Origin: Streptomyces spectabilis
GTDB lineage: Bacteria > Actinomycetota > Actinomycetes > Streptomycetales > Streptomycetaceae
DNA length: 64,000 nucleotides
Assembly: GCF_008704795.1 (NCBI RefSeq)
Contig: NZ_CP023690.1
Location: 7,450,501-7,514,500 of the forward strand
Direction of reading: 5' to 3'
This document shows positions 1-7,307 of the stretch, in pieces. Every line of letters begins with the position of its first letter. The stretch's first letter is position 1. The notes beneath the pieces were generated by a model. It saw nothing but the letters and a program-made list of their open reading frames with translations, was not told where the DNA came from and did no database searches. The translations under genes were made by a program, and so were the position numbers.

Positions 1-548
1 ACCGCGACGATGAGCTGGTTGGCGGCCTTCACGGTCTGGCCCGAGCCGTGCGGGCCGCACAGCACGATGGTCTTGCCGAGGGCGTCGAACAGCGGCTTGG
101 CCGCGTCGAAGTCCGCCCGCTCGCCGCCGACCATGATGGACAGGACGGCCTCGACGGCACCGGCCTCGCCGCCGGAGACCGGGGCGTCGAGCACCCGGAT
201 CCCCTTGGCCGCGGCGGCCTTCGCGAGGTCGACGGAGGTCTGCGGGGTGATCGACGACATGTCGATGAGCAGCGCGCCGGACCTGGCGTTCTCCAGGATG
301 CCGTCGGGGCCGTAGGCGATGGCCTCGACGTGCGGCGAGGCGGGCACCATCGTCACGACGACGTCGGCGTCGCGGACCGCTTCGGCGATCGAGGCGGCCG
401 CGGTGCCGCCCGCGGCGGCGAGCCGGTCCAGCTTGTCCTGCTCCAGGGTGTAGCCGGTGACGGAGTAGCCGGCCTTGATCAGGTTCTCGGACATGGGCGA
501 GCCCATGATCCCGAGTCCGATCCACGCGACCTTGGGGAGCGTGCTCAT
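1..548 (-). CDS. glxR: 2-hydroxy-3-oxopropionate (tartronate semialdehyde) reductase, 3' end cut by window
   Basis: Reduces tartronate semialdehyde to D-glycerate with NAD(P)H, the last step of glyoxylate salvage through glyoxylate carboligase. The ATG is at 548 and 182 residues are visible; the family is about 295 residues long, so the C-terminal helical part lies outside the window. Visible marks of the beta-hydroxyacid dehydrogenase family are the N-terminal dinucleotide fold (WIGLGIMGSPM, about residues 9-19), the substrate-binding DAPVSGG segment (about 122-128) and the segment GSGQTVKAANQ with the catalytic Lys (about 168-178). It starts 49 nt downstream of hyi on the same strand and probably shares its promoter and operators. 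An AGAGAGG ribosome site precedes the start. Confidence 0.93.
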   Translation of the reverse strand, partial: MSTLPKVAWIGLGIMGSPMSENLIKAGYSVTGYTLEQDKLDRLAAAGGTAAASIAEAVRDADVVVTMVPASPHVEAIAYGPDGILENARSGALLIDMSSITPQTSVDLAKAAAAKGIRVLDAPVSGGEAGAVEAVLSIMVGGERADFDAAKPLFDALGKTIVLCGPHGSGQTVKAANQLIVA

Positions 549-597
549 GAGGGAACCTCTCTGCTTGCGTCGGTACGGCGGTGGGGCGGGCCCGGCG

Positions 598-1431
598 TCA
601 GCCGCGGGCCCCGGCGGGCAGCCAGTCGAAGGACTCGTGGCTCGGGCGGTCGCCGGGCTTGTACTCCAGGCCGATCCAGCCCTCGTACCCGGCCTTCCGC
701 ACCTGGTCGAGCAGGTCTTCCAGGGGCAGGGACCCGGAGCCGGGGGCGCCGCGCCCCGGGTTGTCGGCGATCTGCACGTGCCCCGTCTTGTCGGCGTACG
801 CGGCGATCGCCCGCGGCAGGTCCTCCCCGTTCATGGAGAGGTGGTACAGGTCCATGAGGAACTTCGCGTTGCCGAGTCCGGTCGCCTCGTTGACCTTGTC
901 CACGATCTCGACGGCCTTGGGGGCGCTGACGATCGGGCAGTGCGGCGACTCCGGGGCGTTCAGCGCCTCGACGAGCAGCACCGCGCCCACGCGGTGGGCG
1001 GCGCGGGCGGCCAGCACCAGGTTCTCCAGGGCGAGTTCGTCCTGGGCCGCCGGGTCCACGCCGTCGACGCGGTTGCCGTACAGGGCGTTGAGCGCCGTGC
1101 AGCCCAGGGACCGGGCGAAGTCCGCGGCGACGTCCACGTTCGCGCGGAACCTCTCGCTCTCCTCGCCGGGGATCGACAGGGCGCCCCGGTCGGGTCCCGG
1201 GAGCTGCCCGGCGTAGAAGTTCAGGCCCACCAGCTGAACGCCCGCGTCCTCGATCGCCTGCTTCAGGGCGTCGAGCTCGGACCGCTCGGGAGTGGGGGTC
1301 TCGACCCAGGGCCACCACAGCTCGACGGCCTTGAACCCCGCCGCGGCGGCGGCCGCGGGGCGCTCCAGGAGCGGGAGCTCGGTGAAGAGGATCGACAGGT
1401 TCACATCGAAGCGCTGGTCGGAGTATCCCAT
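598..1431 (-). CDS. hyi: Hydroxypyruvate isomerase, TIM-barrel
   Basis: Interconverts hydroxypyruvate and tartronate semialdehyde in glyoxylate assimilation. The 277-residue protein (ATG at 1431) has the xylose-isomerase-like TIM barrel of the Hyi family: FDVNLSILFTELPLLER at the start, GLNFYAGQ near residue 75, LLVEALN near 145, KFLMDLYHLSMNGED near 190, and the C-terminal GWIGLEYKP. Metal-binding Glu and His residues fall in these segments. It is the first gene of a minus-strand operon with glxR. Three tandem 15-bp palindromes and a TTGACA -35 box lie directly upstream, so repression when glyoxylate or allantoin intermediates are scarce is likely. It is divergent from the thiamine-binding-like gene at 1556. 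Confidence 0.93.
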   Translation of the reverse strand: MGYSDQRFDVNLSILFTELPLLERPAAAAAAGFKAVELWWPWVETPTPERSELDALKQAIEDAGVQLVGLNFYAGQLPGPDRGALSIPGEESERFRANVDVAADFARSLGCTALNALYGNRVDGVDPAAQDELALENLVLAARAAHRVGAVLLVEALNAPESPHCPIVSAPKAVEIVDKVNEATGLGNAKFLMDLYHLSMNGEDLPRAIAAYADKTGHVQIADNPGRGAPGSGSLPLEDLLDQVRKAGYEGWIGLEYKPGDRPSHESFDWLPAGARG

Positions 1432-1447
1432 GGGGCTTCCGCGCTCC

Positions 1448-1504
1448 TTCCGTATAGCGGAAGTTTGTTTCTGCTTGATGGAAGACTGCCTCCGGTCCGC
1501 GGAA
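1448..1504. promoter_or_regulatory. Three tandem TTCC-N7-GGAA operators, 21 bp apart
   Basis: Three 15-bp inverted repeats start at 1448, 1469 and 1490. The first is TTCCGTATAGCGGAA (perfect arms); the second begins TTCT and the third CTCC, each with one arm mismatch, and all end in GGAA. The 21-bp period, two DNA turns, puts all three on one face of the helix. The same pattern occurs upstream of malate synthase (35827) and in the allR-allB intergenic region (40606, 40681). IclR-family AllR is the natural candidate regulator; this is inference. Confidence 0.7.
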
Positions 1505-1512
1505 GCTGTCAA
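1483..1512 (-). promoter_or_regulatory. hyi-glxR promoter
   Basis: On the minus strand a perfect -35 TTGACA (1512-1507) is followed after 18 nt by CAGTCT (1488-1483). The third palindrome (1490-1504) fills the spacer and the other two lie downstream of the -10, the arrangement expected for repression by steric block. Confidence 0.6.
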
Positions 1513-1555
1513 GAGGGGCTGCCGCAGATTCCGGAGTCCGAAGTAGGTTGAGGCC

Positions 1556-1813
1556 GTGCGATTGAGAGTGGAGTTCACGACCGAGCCCTTCGACCTGGAC
1601 GAGGCACCCCCGCACGCGGTGGTCGCCCGCGAGGTGGTGCAGGGGGCCGACCTCGACGCCGTGGACGTCGGCCCGTTCGGCAACACCGCCGAGGGTGACG
1701 CGGACGCCGTGCTCGCGGCGGTCGACGCGATGCTGCGCCGGTCCCTGAAGGCGGGCGCCACCCGTGTCTCGCTCCAGGTGAACGTCCTGGGTGCCGGAGA
1801 GGGGGAGGGCTGA
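1556..1813 (+). CDS. Small thiamine-binding-like (MTH1187/YkoF, DUF77-type) protein
   Basis: An 85-residue protein with GTG start. The pattern GPFGNTAEGDADAVLAAVDAM followed by a Gly-Ala-x-Arg-Val-Ser strand resembles the small ferredoxin-like MTH1187/DUF77 family, some members of which bind thiamine or related pyrimidines. No enzyme motif is visible. A TAGGTT -10 box (1544-1549) lies 6 nt before the GTG, with no ribosome-binding site, so the mRNA is probably leaderless. The stop overlaps the next ATG by one base (TGATG), so the two proteins are translationally coupled. It is divergent from hyi. The ligand is unknown; a purine-derived metabolite is conceivable from context only. Confidence 0.6.
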   Translation: MRLRVEFTTEPFDLDEAPPHAVVAREVVQGADLDAVDVGPFGNTAEGDADAVLAAVDAMLRRSLKAGATRVSLQVNVLGAGEGEG

Positions 1814-2175
1814 TGCCCGGAGCGGGCGACGATCCCTTCGTCACGGCCGTCAAGCCGCTGGTCGACGCCATGGGCGGGCGGATGCTGCCGCCGGGTGACG
1901 CGGGCCCCGACGACGTGGTGCTCGCGTGGGAGGGCGTCGACGTGGTCGCCGTGCGCCTGCCGCAGCTCGCGGAGTCGCTCGACCACATCCTGCTCGCCCT
2001 GGAGCGCAAGCACGGCAAGCCCCTCGCGGAGCTGGACCGCAAGGCCAAGCAGGAGGTCGTGCGGATACTCGAGGCGCGTGGCGCGTTCTCCGTCCGCCAT
2101 GGCGTCGAGACCGTGGCCACCGCGCTCGGGGTCTCTCGTTTCACCGTCTACAACTACTTGAACCGCTCCACCTGA
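1813..2175 (+). CDS. Short regulator with DauR/YheO-type C-terminal helix-turn-helix
   Basis: 120 residues. The C-terminal half (about 72-118) reads like the HTH_22 domain of YheO/DauR-type regulators: KQEVVRILEARGAFSVRHGV, then VATALGVSRFTVYNYLNR with a clear recognition helix. The N-terminal 60 residues are too short for the usual PAS-like YheO sensor domain and carry no motif I recognise. It is coupled to the upstream thiamine-binding-like gene, which could supply the missing ligand-sensing part. It ends just before a strong terminator and the urate operon promoter, so it is a candidate regulator of purine catabolism (inference). Confidence 0.65.
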   Translation: MPGAGDDPFVTAVKPLVDAMGGRMLPPGDAGPDDVVLAWEGVDVVAVRLPQLAESLDHILLALERKHGKPLAELDRKAKQEVVRILEARGAFSVRHGVETVATALGVSRFTVYNYLNRST

Positions 2176-2212
2176 AGCCCCAGGTCACCAGCGAATCCTC
2201 GGCAGTAACAGC

Positions 2213-2243
2213 AGGCCGCCGTCCGTTCACCGGGCGGCGGCCT
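2213..2243 (+). terminator. Rho-independent terminator after the HTH gene
   Basis: A 13-bp stem (nine Watson-Crick pairs AGGCCGCCG/CGGCGGCCT extended by four more, one of them G-U) with a five-base loop, followed by TTTGTT. It separates the 1556-2175 operon from the urate operon. Confidence 0.8.
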
Positions 2244-2258
2244 TTGTTCATCGAAGTT

Positions 2259-2300
2259 TTCAACAAAGTGTTGACGTCTAGTTTCGGACGGCGTTAGCTA
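2259..2300 (+). promoter_or_regulatory. Urate operon promoter overlapped by a palindrome
   Basis: The palindrome TTCAACAAAGTGTTGAC (2259-2275) contains the perfect core TCAACA-AAG-TGTTGA and overlaps a -35 TTGACG (2271-2276). TTAGCT/TAGCTA at 2294-2300 is the matching -10. Transcription would begin near 2306, which excludes the ATG at 2300 as start of uraD. A closely similar palindrome lies upstream of allB (40664) and of malate synthase (35843). Confidence 0.65.
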
Positions 2301-2338
2301 TGCGCAGCCCGTCCAGCACAAAGGCCCCGGAGGCCCCC

Positions 2339-2857
2339 GTGACTTCGAGCACCAAGACGCCGGGCCTGGCCCGGTTCAACGCCCTCGACGAGGCCGCGGC
2401 CCGCACCGCACTCCACGAGGCCTGCGCCTCGACCGCCTGGGGCGACGCGCTCCTCGCCGGGCGCCCCTTCACCACCGCCGACGCCCTGTACGCCGCGAGC
2501 GACGCCGCCACGGCCGAGCTGACCGCGGCCGACCTGGCCGAGGCGATGGCGGGGCACCCCCCGATCGGCCGCCCGAAGCCGGGCGATCCGACCTCGTCCC
2601 GCGAGCAGCGGGGCATGGCCGGAGCCTCCGCGGAGCTCAAGGCCGAGATGCTCGAACTCAACCTGGCCTACCAGGACAAGTTCGGCCATGTCTTCTTGAT
2701 CTGCGCCACCGGCAGGACCGGGGAGCAGATGCGGGACGCGGTCAAGGACCGGATCGACAACACGCCCGAGCGCGAACGCGAGATCGTCCGCGCCGAACTG
2801 GGCAAGATCAACCGGATCCGCCTTGCCCGACTCGTCGACGTCGTTGAAGAGGACTGA
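2339..2857 (+). CDS. uraD: 2-oxo-4-hydroxy-4-carboxy-5-ureidoimidazoline (OHCU) decarboxylase
   Basis: Decarboxylates OHCU to S-(+)-allantoin, the third step of urate breakdown. The GTG at 2339 was chosen because GGAGG sits 5 nt upstream and the promoter's -10 abuts the alternative ATG at 2300. The resulting 172 residues fit the family. Catalytic features are visible: MAGHPPIGRP with the general His, SREQRGMAG with the Glu, and HVFLICATGRTGEQM with the Arg. LARFNALDEAAARTAL opens the domain. It is the first gene of the operon uraD-uraH-uricase, 6 nt before uraH. Confidence 0.93.
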   Translation: MTSSTKTPGLARFNALDEAAARTALHEACASTAWGDALLAGRPFTTADALYAASDAATAELTAADLAEAMAGHPPIGRPKPGDPTSSREQRGMAGASAELKAEMLELNLAYQDKFGHVFLICATGRTGEQMRDAVKDRIDNTPEREREIVRAELGKINRIRLARLVDVVEED

Positions 2858-2863
2858 CGCAGC

Positions 2864-3271
2864 ATGAGCACAAGCACCACGGCCTCGGTGTCCACCCACA
2901 TCCTGGACACCTCGGTCGGCCGCCCCGCCGCGGCCGTCGCCGTGCGGCTCTCCGCCCGCGGCGGGGGAGCCGCGGACTGGCAGGAGCTCGGCGGTTCGCG
3001 CACCGACGCGGACGGGCGCTGCAAGGACCTCCCGGCCCTGCCGGAAGGCACCACCCACGTGCGCCTCGACTTCGCCGTCGAGCCGTACTTCCTGAGCAAG
3101 CAAGCCAAGCAAGCCGAGGCGCAGCAGGACGCCCCCGCGAATCGGGACAGCGGTGCGGATAGAACGTTCTTTCCAGAAGTACTGATTACGTTCGCCGTCA
3201 ACCCCGGCGAGCACTACCACGTACCGCTGCTGCTCAACCCGTTCGGCTACTCCGTATACAGAGGGAGCTAG
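2864..3271 (+). CDS. uraH: 5-hydroxyisourate hydrolase (transthyretin-like)
   Basis: Hydrolyses 5-hydroxyisourate to OHCU, between uricase and UraD. The 135-residue protein has the family hallmarks: THILDTSVGRPA at the N-terminus with the active-site His, the conserved Arg in a VRLDF segment, and the C-terminal YRGS tetrapeptide as its last residues. An Ala/Gln/Lys-rich insertion (about residues 72-95, KQAKQAEAQQD) is longer than in compact homologues. It lies 6 nt after uraD and 2 nt before uricase, with GAGGGAG as ribosome site for the latter. Cytosolic; no signal peptide. Confidence 0.95.
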   Translation: MSTSTTASVSTHILDTSVGRPAAAVAVRLSARGGGAADWQELGGSRTDADGRCKDLPALPEGTTHVRLDFAVEPYFLSKQAKQAEAQQDAPANRDSGADRTFFPEVLITFAVNPGEHYHVPLLLNPFGYSVYRGS

Positions 3272-3273
3272 CG

Positions 3274-4206
3274 ATGCCGACGATCCTGGGACAGAACCAG
3301 TACGGCAAGGCCGAGAACCGGGTCGTAAAGATCACGCGGGACGGCGACACCCACCACATCAAGGACCTGAACGTCTCCGTCGCCCTCTCCGGCGACCTGG
3401 ACGACGTCCACTACAACGGCTCGAACGCCAACTGCCTGCCGACGGACACCACGAAGAACACCTGCTTCGCCTTCGCCAAGGAACACGGCATCGAGTCCGC
3501 CGAGCAGTACGGCATCCACCTCGCCCGGCACTTCGTGGACAGCCAGCCCTCCATCCACCGGGCGCGCATCCGCATCGAGGAGTACTCCTGGGAGCGCATC
3601 GCCGCCTCCGACAGCAACTCGCAGTTCATCGGAGCCGACGAGGTCAAGCACTCCTTCGTGCGCAACGGCCGGGAGACCCGGCTCGCTCAGATCACCTACG
3701 ACGGCGCGCAGTTCGAGGTGCTCAGCGGTCTGAAGGACCTGACCGTCATGAACACCACGAACTCGGAGTTCTGGGGCTACATCAAGGACAAGTACACGAC
3801 GCTCCAGGAGGACTACGACCGCATCCTCGCCACGTCCCTCTCGACGTGGTGGCGGCACAACTGGACCGGTGACGAGCAGCGCGCGCCGAGCTGGAACAAG
3901 TCCTACGAGCAGGCGAAGAAGCACATCCTGCACGCCTTCGTGGAGACGTACTCCCTCTCGCTCCAGCAGACGCTGTACCAAATGGGCTCGCGGGTCATCA
4001 ACAACCGCAGCGAGATCGACGAGATCCGCTTCTCCGCGCCCAACAAGCACCACTTCCGTCAGGACCTCTCCTTCTGCGGCCTCGACAACGCGGCCAAGGA
4101 CGGCGCGGTCTACTACGCCGCGGACCGTCCCTACGGCCTCATCGAGGCCACCATCCTGCGCGACGGTGCCGAGGCCAAGATCCCGGTCGACATGACCAAC
4201 CTCTGA
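3274..4206 (+). CDS. Urate oxidase (uricase)
   Basis: Cofactor-free oxidation of urate to 5-hydroxyisourate by O2, giving H2O2. The 310-residue protein has the usual two T-fold domains. Visible conserved parts are NQYGKAENRVVKI with the active-site Lys (about residue 11), LPTDTTKNT with the partner Thr, HFVDSQPSIHRARI, and the C-terminal KHHFRQDLSFCGLDN segment. Third gene of the operon; a strong hairpin (4215-4248) follows and may lower transcription into the permease. No catalase gene is nearby to deal with the peroxide. Confidence 0.96.
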   Translation: MPTILGQNQYGKAENRVVKITRDGDTHHIKDLNVSVALSGDLDDVHYNGSNANCLPTDTTKNTCFAFAKEHGIESAEQYGIHLARHFVDSQPSIHRARIRIEEYSWERIAASDSNSQFIGADEVKHSFVRNGRETRLAQITYDGAQFEVLSGLKDLTVMNTTNSEFWGYIKDKYTTLQEDYDRILATSLSTWWRHNWTGDEQRAPSWNKSYEQAKKHILHAFVETYSLSLQQTLYQMGSRVINNRSEIDEIRFSAPNKHHFRQDLSFCGLDNAAKDGAVYYAADRPYGLIEATILRDGAEAKIPVDMTNL

Positions 4207-4214
4207 CGCGGGAC

Positions 4215-4248
4215 GCGCGCCCCGCCCGCCCGCAGGGGCGGGGCGCGC
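4215..4248 (+). terminator. 12-bp GC hairpin between uricase and permease
   Basis: Perfect arms GCGCGCCCCGCC (4215-4226) and GGCGGGGCGCGC (4237-4248) with a ten-base loop and no T-run. It may be a partial terminator or an mRNA-stability hairpin within the operon, since the next gene starts only 22 nt later and no separate promoter is seen. Confidence 0.6.
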
Positions 4249-4270
4249 CACACCGGAGGGAACGACAGCT

Positions 4271-5668
4271 ATGGCACAGCCTGCCGAAGGGCCGACCGAC
4301 GGCCCGTGTTCCACCCCGCCGGACGCATGCCACCCGGTGGATGAGAAGCTCCACGCCTCGCGGCTCGTCCCCGCCGCGCTCCAGCACATCGCCGCCATGT
4401 ACGCGGGTGTCGTCACCCCTCCGCTCATCATCGGCCAGGCCGTCGGGCTCGACGCCGCCGCCCAGACCCGGCTGATCGCGGCGAGCCTGCTCATCGCCGG
4501 ACTCGCCACGCTCCTGCAGACGCTCGGCGTCAAGAACGTCGTCGGCAACCGGCTGCCGTTCGTCAACGCCGCCTCCTCCGCGGGCATCGCGCCGATGCTC
4601 GCCATCGCCGAGAACAGCTCCACGGGCCACCAACTCCCCGCGATCTACGGCGCGGTGATGGTTGCCGGGCTCTTCTGCCTCGTCGTCGGGCCGTTCTTCG
4701 GGCGGCTCCTGCGGTTCTTCCCGCCGCTGGTCACCGGCGTCGTCATCACGCTCATCGGCGTCACGCTGATGCCCGTGCCCGTGAGCTGGGCGCAGGGCGG
4801 GGACAAGGAGGCCGCCGACTTCGGCGACATGCGCTTCCTCGCGCTCGCCGCGTTCACGCTCGTCGTGATCCTGCTCTTCCAGCGGTTCGCACGGGGCTTC
4901 TTCAAGCAAGTCGCCCTGCTGATGGGCCTGTTGATCGGCACGCTCGCGGCCGTCCCGTTCGGGCTCGCCGACTTCTCGTCGCTGAGGTCGGCGCCGGTCG
5001 CGGCCCTGCCCACGCCCTTCGCCGCCGGGGCGCCCGAGTTCGACGCGGCCGCGATCCTCTCGCTGTGCATCGTGATGCTCGTCCTGATGACCGAGTCCAG
5101 CGCGGGCATGCTCGCGCTCGGCGAGATCTGCGAGCGCAGGACCGACGGCGCCACCATCACCCGCGGCCTGCGCACCGACGGCATCGCCACCCTGGTGGGT
5201 CCCGTCTTCGGTGGCTTCCCGACCTCGGCCTTCGCGCAGAACGTCGGCGTGGTCTCCCTGACCCGGGTGCGCAGCCGGTACGTCGTCGCCGTCGCGGGTG
5301 GCGCCCTGATCGTGCTCGGCGCCTTCCCCGTGCTCGGCGCGGTCGTCAGCCTCGTACCGATGCCGGTGCTCGGCGGCGCGGGCATCGTGCTCTTCGGCTC
5401 CATCGCGGTCAGCGGCATCCGCACGCTGTCCGAGGCGGGCCTCGACGACAGCTCCAACATCGTCCTGGTCGCCGTGGCGCTCGGCGCGGGCATCATCCCG
5501 CTCGCCGCGCCCACCTTCTACGCCGACTTCCCCGCCTGGGCGCAGACCGTGCTCGGCTCCGGCATCAGCGCGGGCGCGCTGGTCGCCGTCTCGCTGAACC
5601 TGTTCTTCCACCATCTCGGCACCCGTGACAGCGCGCGCAGCGAGGTCGCGGCACTCAAATCTCCCTAG
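4271..5668 (+). CDS. NCS2 nucleobase:cation symporter (uracil-xanthine permease family)
   Basis: Imports a purine base, probably urate or xanthine, by cation symport. 465 residues with about 12-14 membrane segments. NCS2 marks are the TM1 motif ALQHIAAMYAGVVTPPLIIG (about residues 36-55), the substrate-site Glu segment MTESSAGMLALGEI (about 273-286), and AFAQNVGVVSLTRVRSRYV (about 317-335), the family signature. The position after uricase and directly before 8-oxoguanine deaminase points to an oxidised purine. A paralogue lies at 7308. Specificity cannot be read from sequence. Confidence 0.9.
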   Translation: MAQPAEGPTDGPCSTPPDACHPVDEKLHASRLVPAALQHIAAMYAGVVTPPLIIGQAVGLDAAAQTRLIAASLLIAGLATLLQTLGVKNVVGNRLPFVNAASSAGIAPMLAIAENSSTGHQLPAIYGAVMVAGLFCLVVGPFFGRLLRFFPPLVTGVVITLIGVTLMPVPVSWAQGGDKEAADFGDMRFLALAAFTLVVILLFQRFARGFFKQVALLMGLLIGTLAAVPFGLADFSSLRSAPVAALPTPFAAGAPEFDAAAILSLCIVMLVLMTESSAGMLALGEICERRTDGATITRGLRTDGIATLVGPVFGGFPTSAFAQNVGVVSLTRVRSRYVVAVAGGALIVLGAFPVLGAVVSLVPMPVLGGAGIVLFGSIAVSGIRTLSEAGLDDSSNIVLVAVALGAGIIPLAAPTFYADFPAWAQTVLGSGISAGALVAVSLNLFFHHLGTRDSARSEVAALKSP

Positions 5669-5716
5669 GGTCCTGCCGTGCCCGATTCACCGCCATCCAC
5701 CCGAGAAGGACGCACC

Positions 5717-7105
5717 ATGGCACCTTCGGCAGCCCCGCAGCGCACCGTCATCGAGAACGTCGCGATCGCAACCGTCGACGCGGAGGACACCGAGTACGCC
5801 TCCGGTCACATCGTCGTCGCCGGGAACCGCATCGAGTCCATCGGCGCGGGACCGGCCCCCCAGGGCCTGGAGCACGTCGTACGCCGTGTCGACGGCACCG
5901 GCCACCTCGCCACGCCCGGCCTCGTCAACACGCACCACCACTTCTACCAGTGGATCACCCGCGGCCTCGCCACCGACCACAACCTGTTCGACTGGCTGGT
6001 CGCGCTGTACCCGACGTGGGCGCGCATCGACGAGGACATGGTGCGCGCCGCCGCGCGCGGCTCCCTCGGGATGATGGCCCGCGGCGGCGTCACCACCGCC
6101 ATGGACCACCACTACGTGTACCCGAAGGGCTCCGGCGACCTGTCCGGCGCCATCATCGGGGCGGCCCGCGACATGGGCGTGCGCTTCACCCTCGCCCGCG
6201 GCTCGATGGACCGCAGCGAGAAGGACGGCGGGCTTCCGCCGGACTTCGCCGTGGAGAGCCTGGAGGGCGCGCTCGCGGCCACCGAGGAGACGGTCGAGGA
6301 GCACCACGACGCGTCCTTCGACGCCATGACGCAGGTCGCCGTCGCGCCCTGCTCGCCGTTCTCCGTCTCCACCGAACTCATGACGCGGGGTGCCGAGCTG
6401 GCCCGCCGTCTCGGTGTGCGACTGCACACGCACGGCAGCGAGACGGTCGAGGAGGAGAAGTTCTGCCACGAGCTGTTCGGCAAGGGTCCGACCGACTACT
6501 TCGAGTCCACGGGCTGGCTGGGCGACGACGTGTGGATGGCGCACTGCGTCCACATGAACGACTCCGACATCGCCGCCTTCGCCAGGACCGGCACGGGCGT
6601 CGCCCACTGCCCGTCGTCCAACGCCCGGCTCGCGGCGGGCATCGCCCGCGTCCCCGACATGCTCGCCGCCGGGGTGCCCGTCGGGCTCGGCGTGGACGGC
6701 ACCGCGTCCAACGAGTCCGGCGAACTCCACACCGAGCTGCGCAACGCGCTGCTCATCAACCGTCTGGGCGCCCACAAGGAAGCCGCCCTGAATGCCCGTC
6801 AGGCACTGCGTCTCGGCACCTACGGAGGCGCCCAGGTCCTCGGCCGCGCGAGCCAGATCGGCTCCCTGGAGGCCGGCAAGCTCGCCGACCTGGTCCTGTG
6901 GAAGATCGACGGCATCGGACACTCCTCGATCGCCGACCCGGTCACCGCGATCGTCTTCGGCGCCGCCGCGCCGGTGACCCTCTCCCTCGTCGACGGCGAG
7001 CCGGTGGTCGAGCACGGCCGCCTGCTGAAGGTCGACGAGGACGCCGTCGCCCGCGCCGCGCGGGACGAGGCCCGGCGACTCGCGCGCATCGCCGCGGAGC
7101 ACTGA
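5717..7105 (+). CDS. 8-oxoguanine deaminase (amidohydrolase superfamily)
   Basis: Zn-dependent deamination of 8-oxoguanine to urate, which feeds the same operon. The ATG at 5717 is preceded by GAGAAGGA; a GTG at 5678 is less likely. The 462-residue protein has the amidohydrolase metal ligands: NTHHHFYQW (HxH, about residue 75), LHTHGSE (about 239), MAHCVHM (about 278) and GLGVDGTASNESG (metal Asp, about 330). The last motif and the length fit the 8-oxoguanine deaminase group better than chlorohydrolases. It follows the permease by 48 nt and is last in the operon, before two strong hairpins. Confidence 0.85.
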   Translation: MAPSAAPQRTVIENVAIATVDAEDTEYASGHIVVAGNRIESIGAGPAPQGLEHVVRRVDGTGHLATPGLVNTHHHFYQWITRGLATDHNLFDWLVALYPTWARIDEDMVRAAARGSLGMMARGGVTTAMDHHYVYPKGSGDLSGAIIGAARDMGVRFTLARGSMDRSEKDGGLPPDFAVESLEGALAATEETVEEHHDASFDAMTQVAVAPCSPFSVSTELMTRGAELARRLGVRLHTHGSETVEEEKFCHELFGKGPTDYFESTGWLGDDVWMAHCVHMNDSDIAAFARTGTGVAHCPSSNARLAAGIARVPDMLAAGVPVGLGVDGTASNESGELHTELRNALLINRLGAHKEAALNARQALRLGTYGGAQVLGRASQIGSLEAGKLADLVLWKIDGIGHSSIADPVTAIVFGAAAPVTLSLVDGEPVVEHGRLLKVDEDAVARAARDEARRLARIAAEH

Positions 7106-7127
7106 CCGCGCGGGCGAGCGCAGATGT

Positions 7128-7223
7128 CCGGCTGAGGGGGACGGCCCTCAGCCGGCGCCCGTGGACCCGAGCGGGGTCCGCGGTCACAGTGGCCGGGGGC
7201 GCGCACACGGTGCGCGCCCCCGG
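7128..7223 (+). terminator. Two consecutive hairpins after the deaminase
   Basis: Hairpin one has 11-bp arms CCGGCTGAGGG (7128-7138) and CCCTCAGCCGG (7145-7155). Hairpin two has perfect 13-bp arms CCGGGGGCGCGCA (7193-7205) and TGCGCGCCCCCGG (7211-7223) around a five-base loop. Neither has a T-run, as is common in Streptomyces. They should end the urate operon, so the second permease probably has its own promoter. Confidence 0.7.
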
Positions 7224-7268
7224 ACCCTCACCTCCCACCTGCTCCACTGCACCACCTCCCTGACACCC

Positions 7269-7285
7269 GCGTCACGCGGTGACGC
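7269..7285. promoter_or_regulatory. 17-bp palindrome before the second permease
   Basis: GCGTCACGCGGTGACGC is a perfect inverted repeat (7-bp arms, GCG centre), 22 nt before the GTG at 7308. It may be an operator or a leader hairpin next to the ribosome site GGAGG. It does not match the two palindromes seen at other purine genes. Confidence 0.45.
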
Positions 7286-7307
7286 GTAACCGACCGGAGG
7301 GTCCGCC

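Noticed and set aside
598..2100. 500-residue minus-strand ORF extending hyi upstream
   Set aside because: Everything beyond 1431 reads through promoter, operators and the opposite-strand genes; the conserved Hyi start is at 1431.
4139..5614. Long acidic/basic minus ORFs opposite the NCS2 permeases (also 7272-8783)
   Set aside because: Composition is typical of the antisense frame of membrane proteins; no domain.
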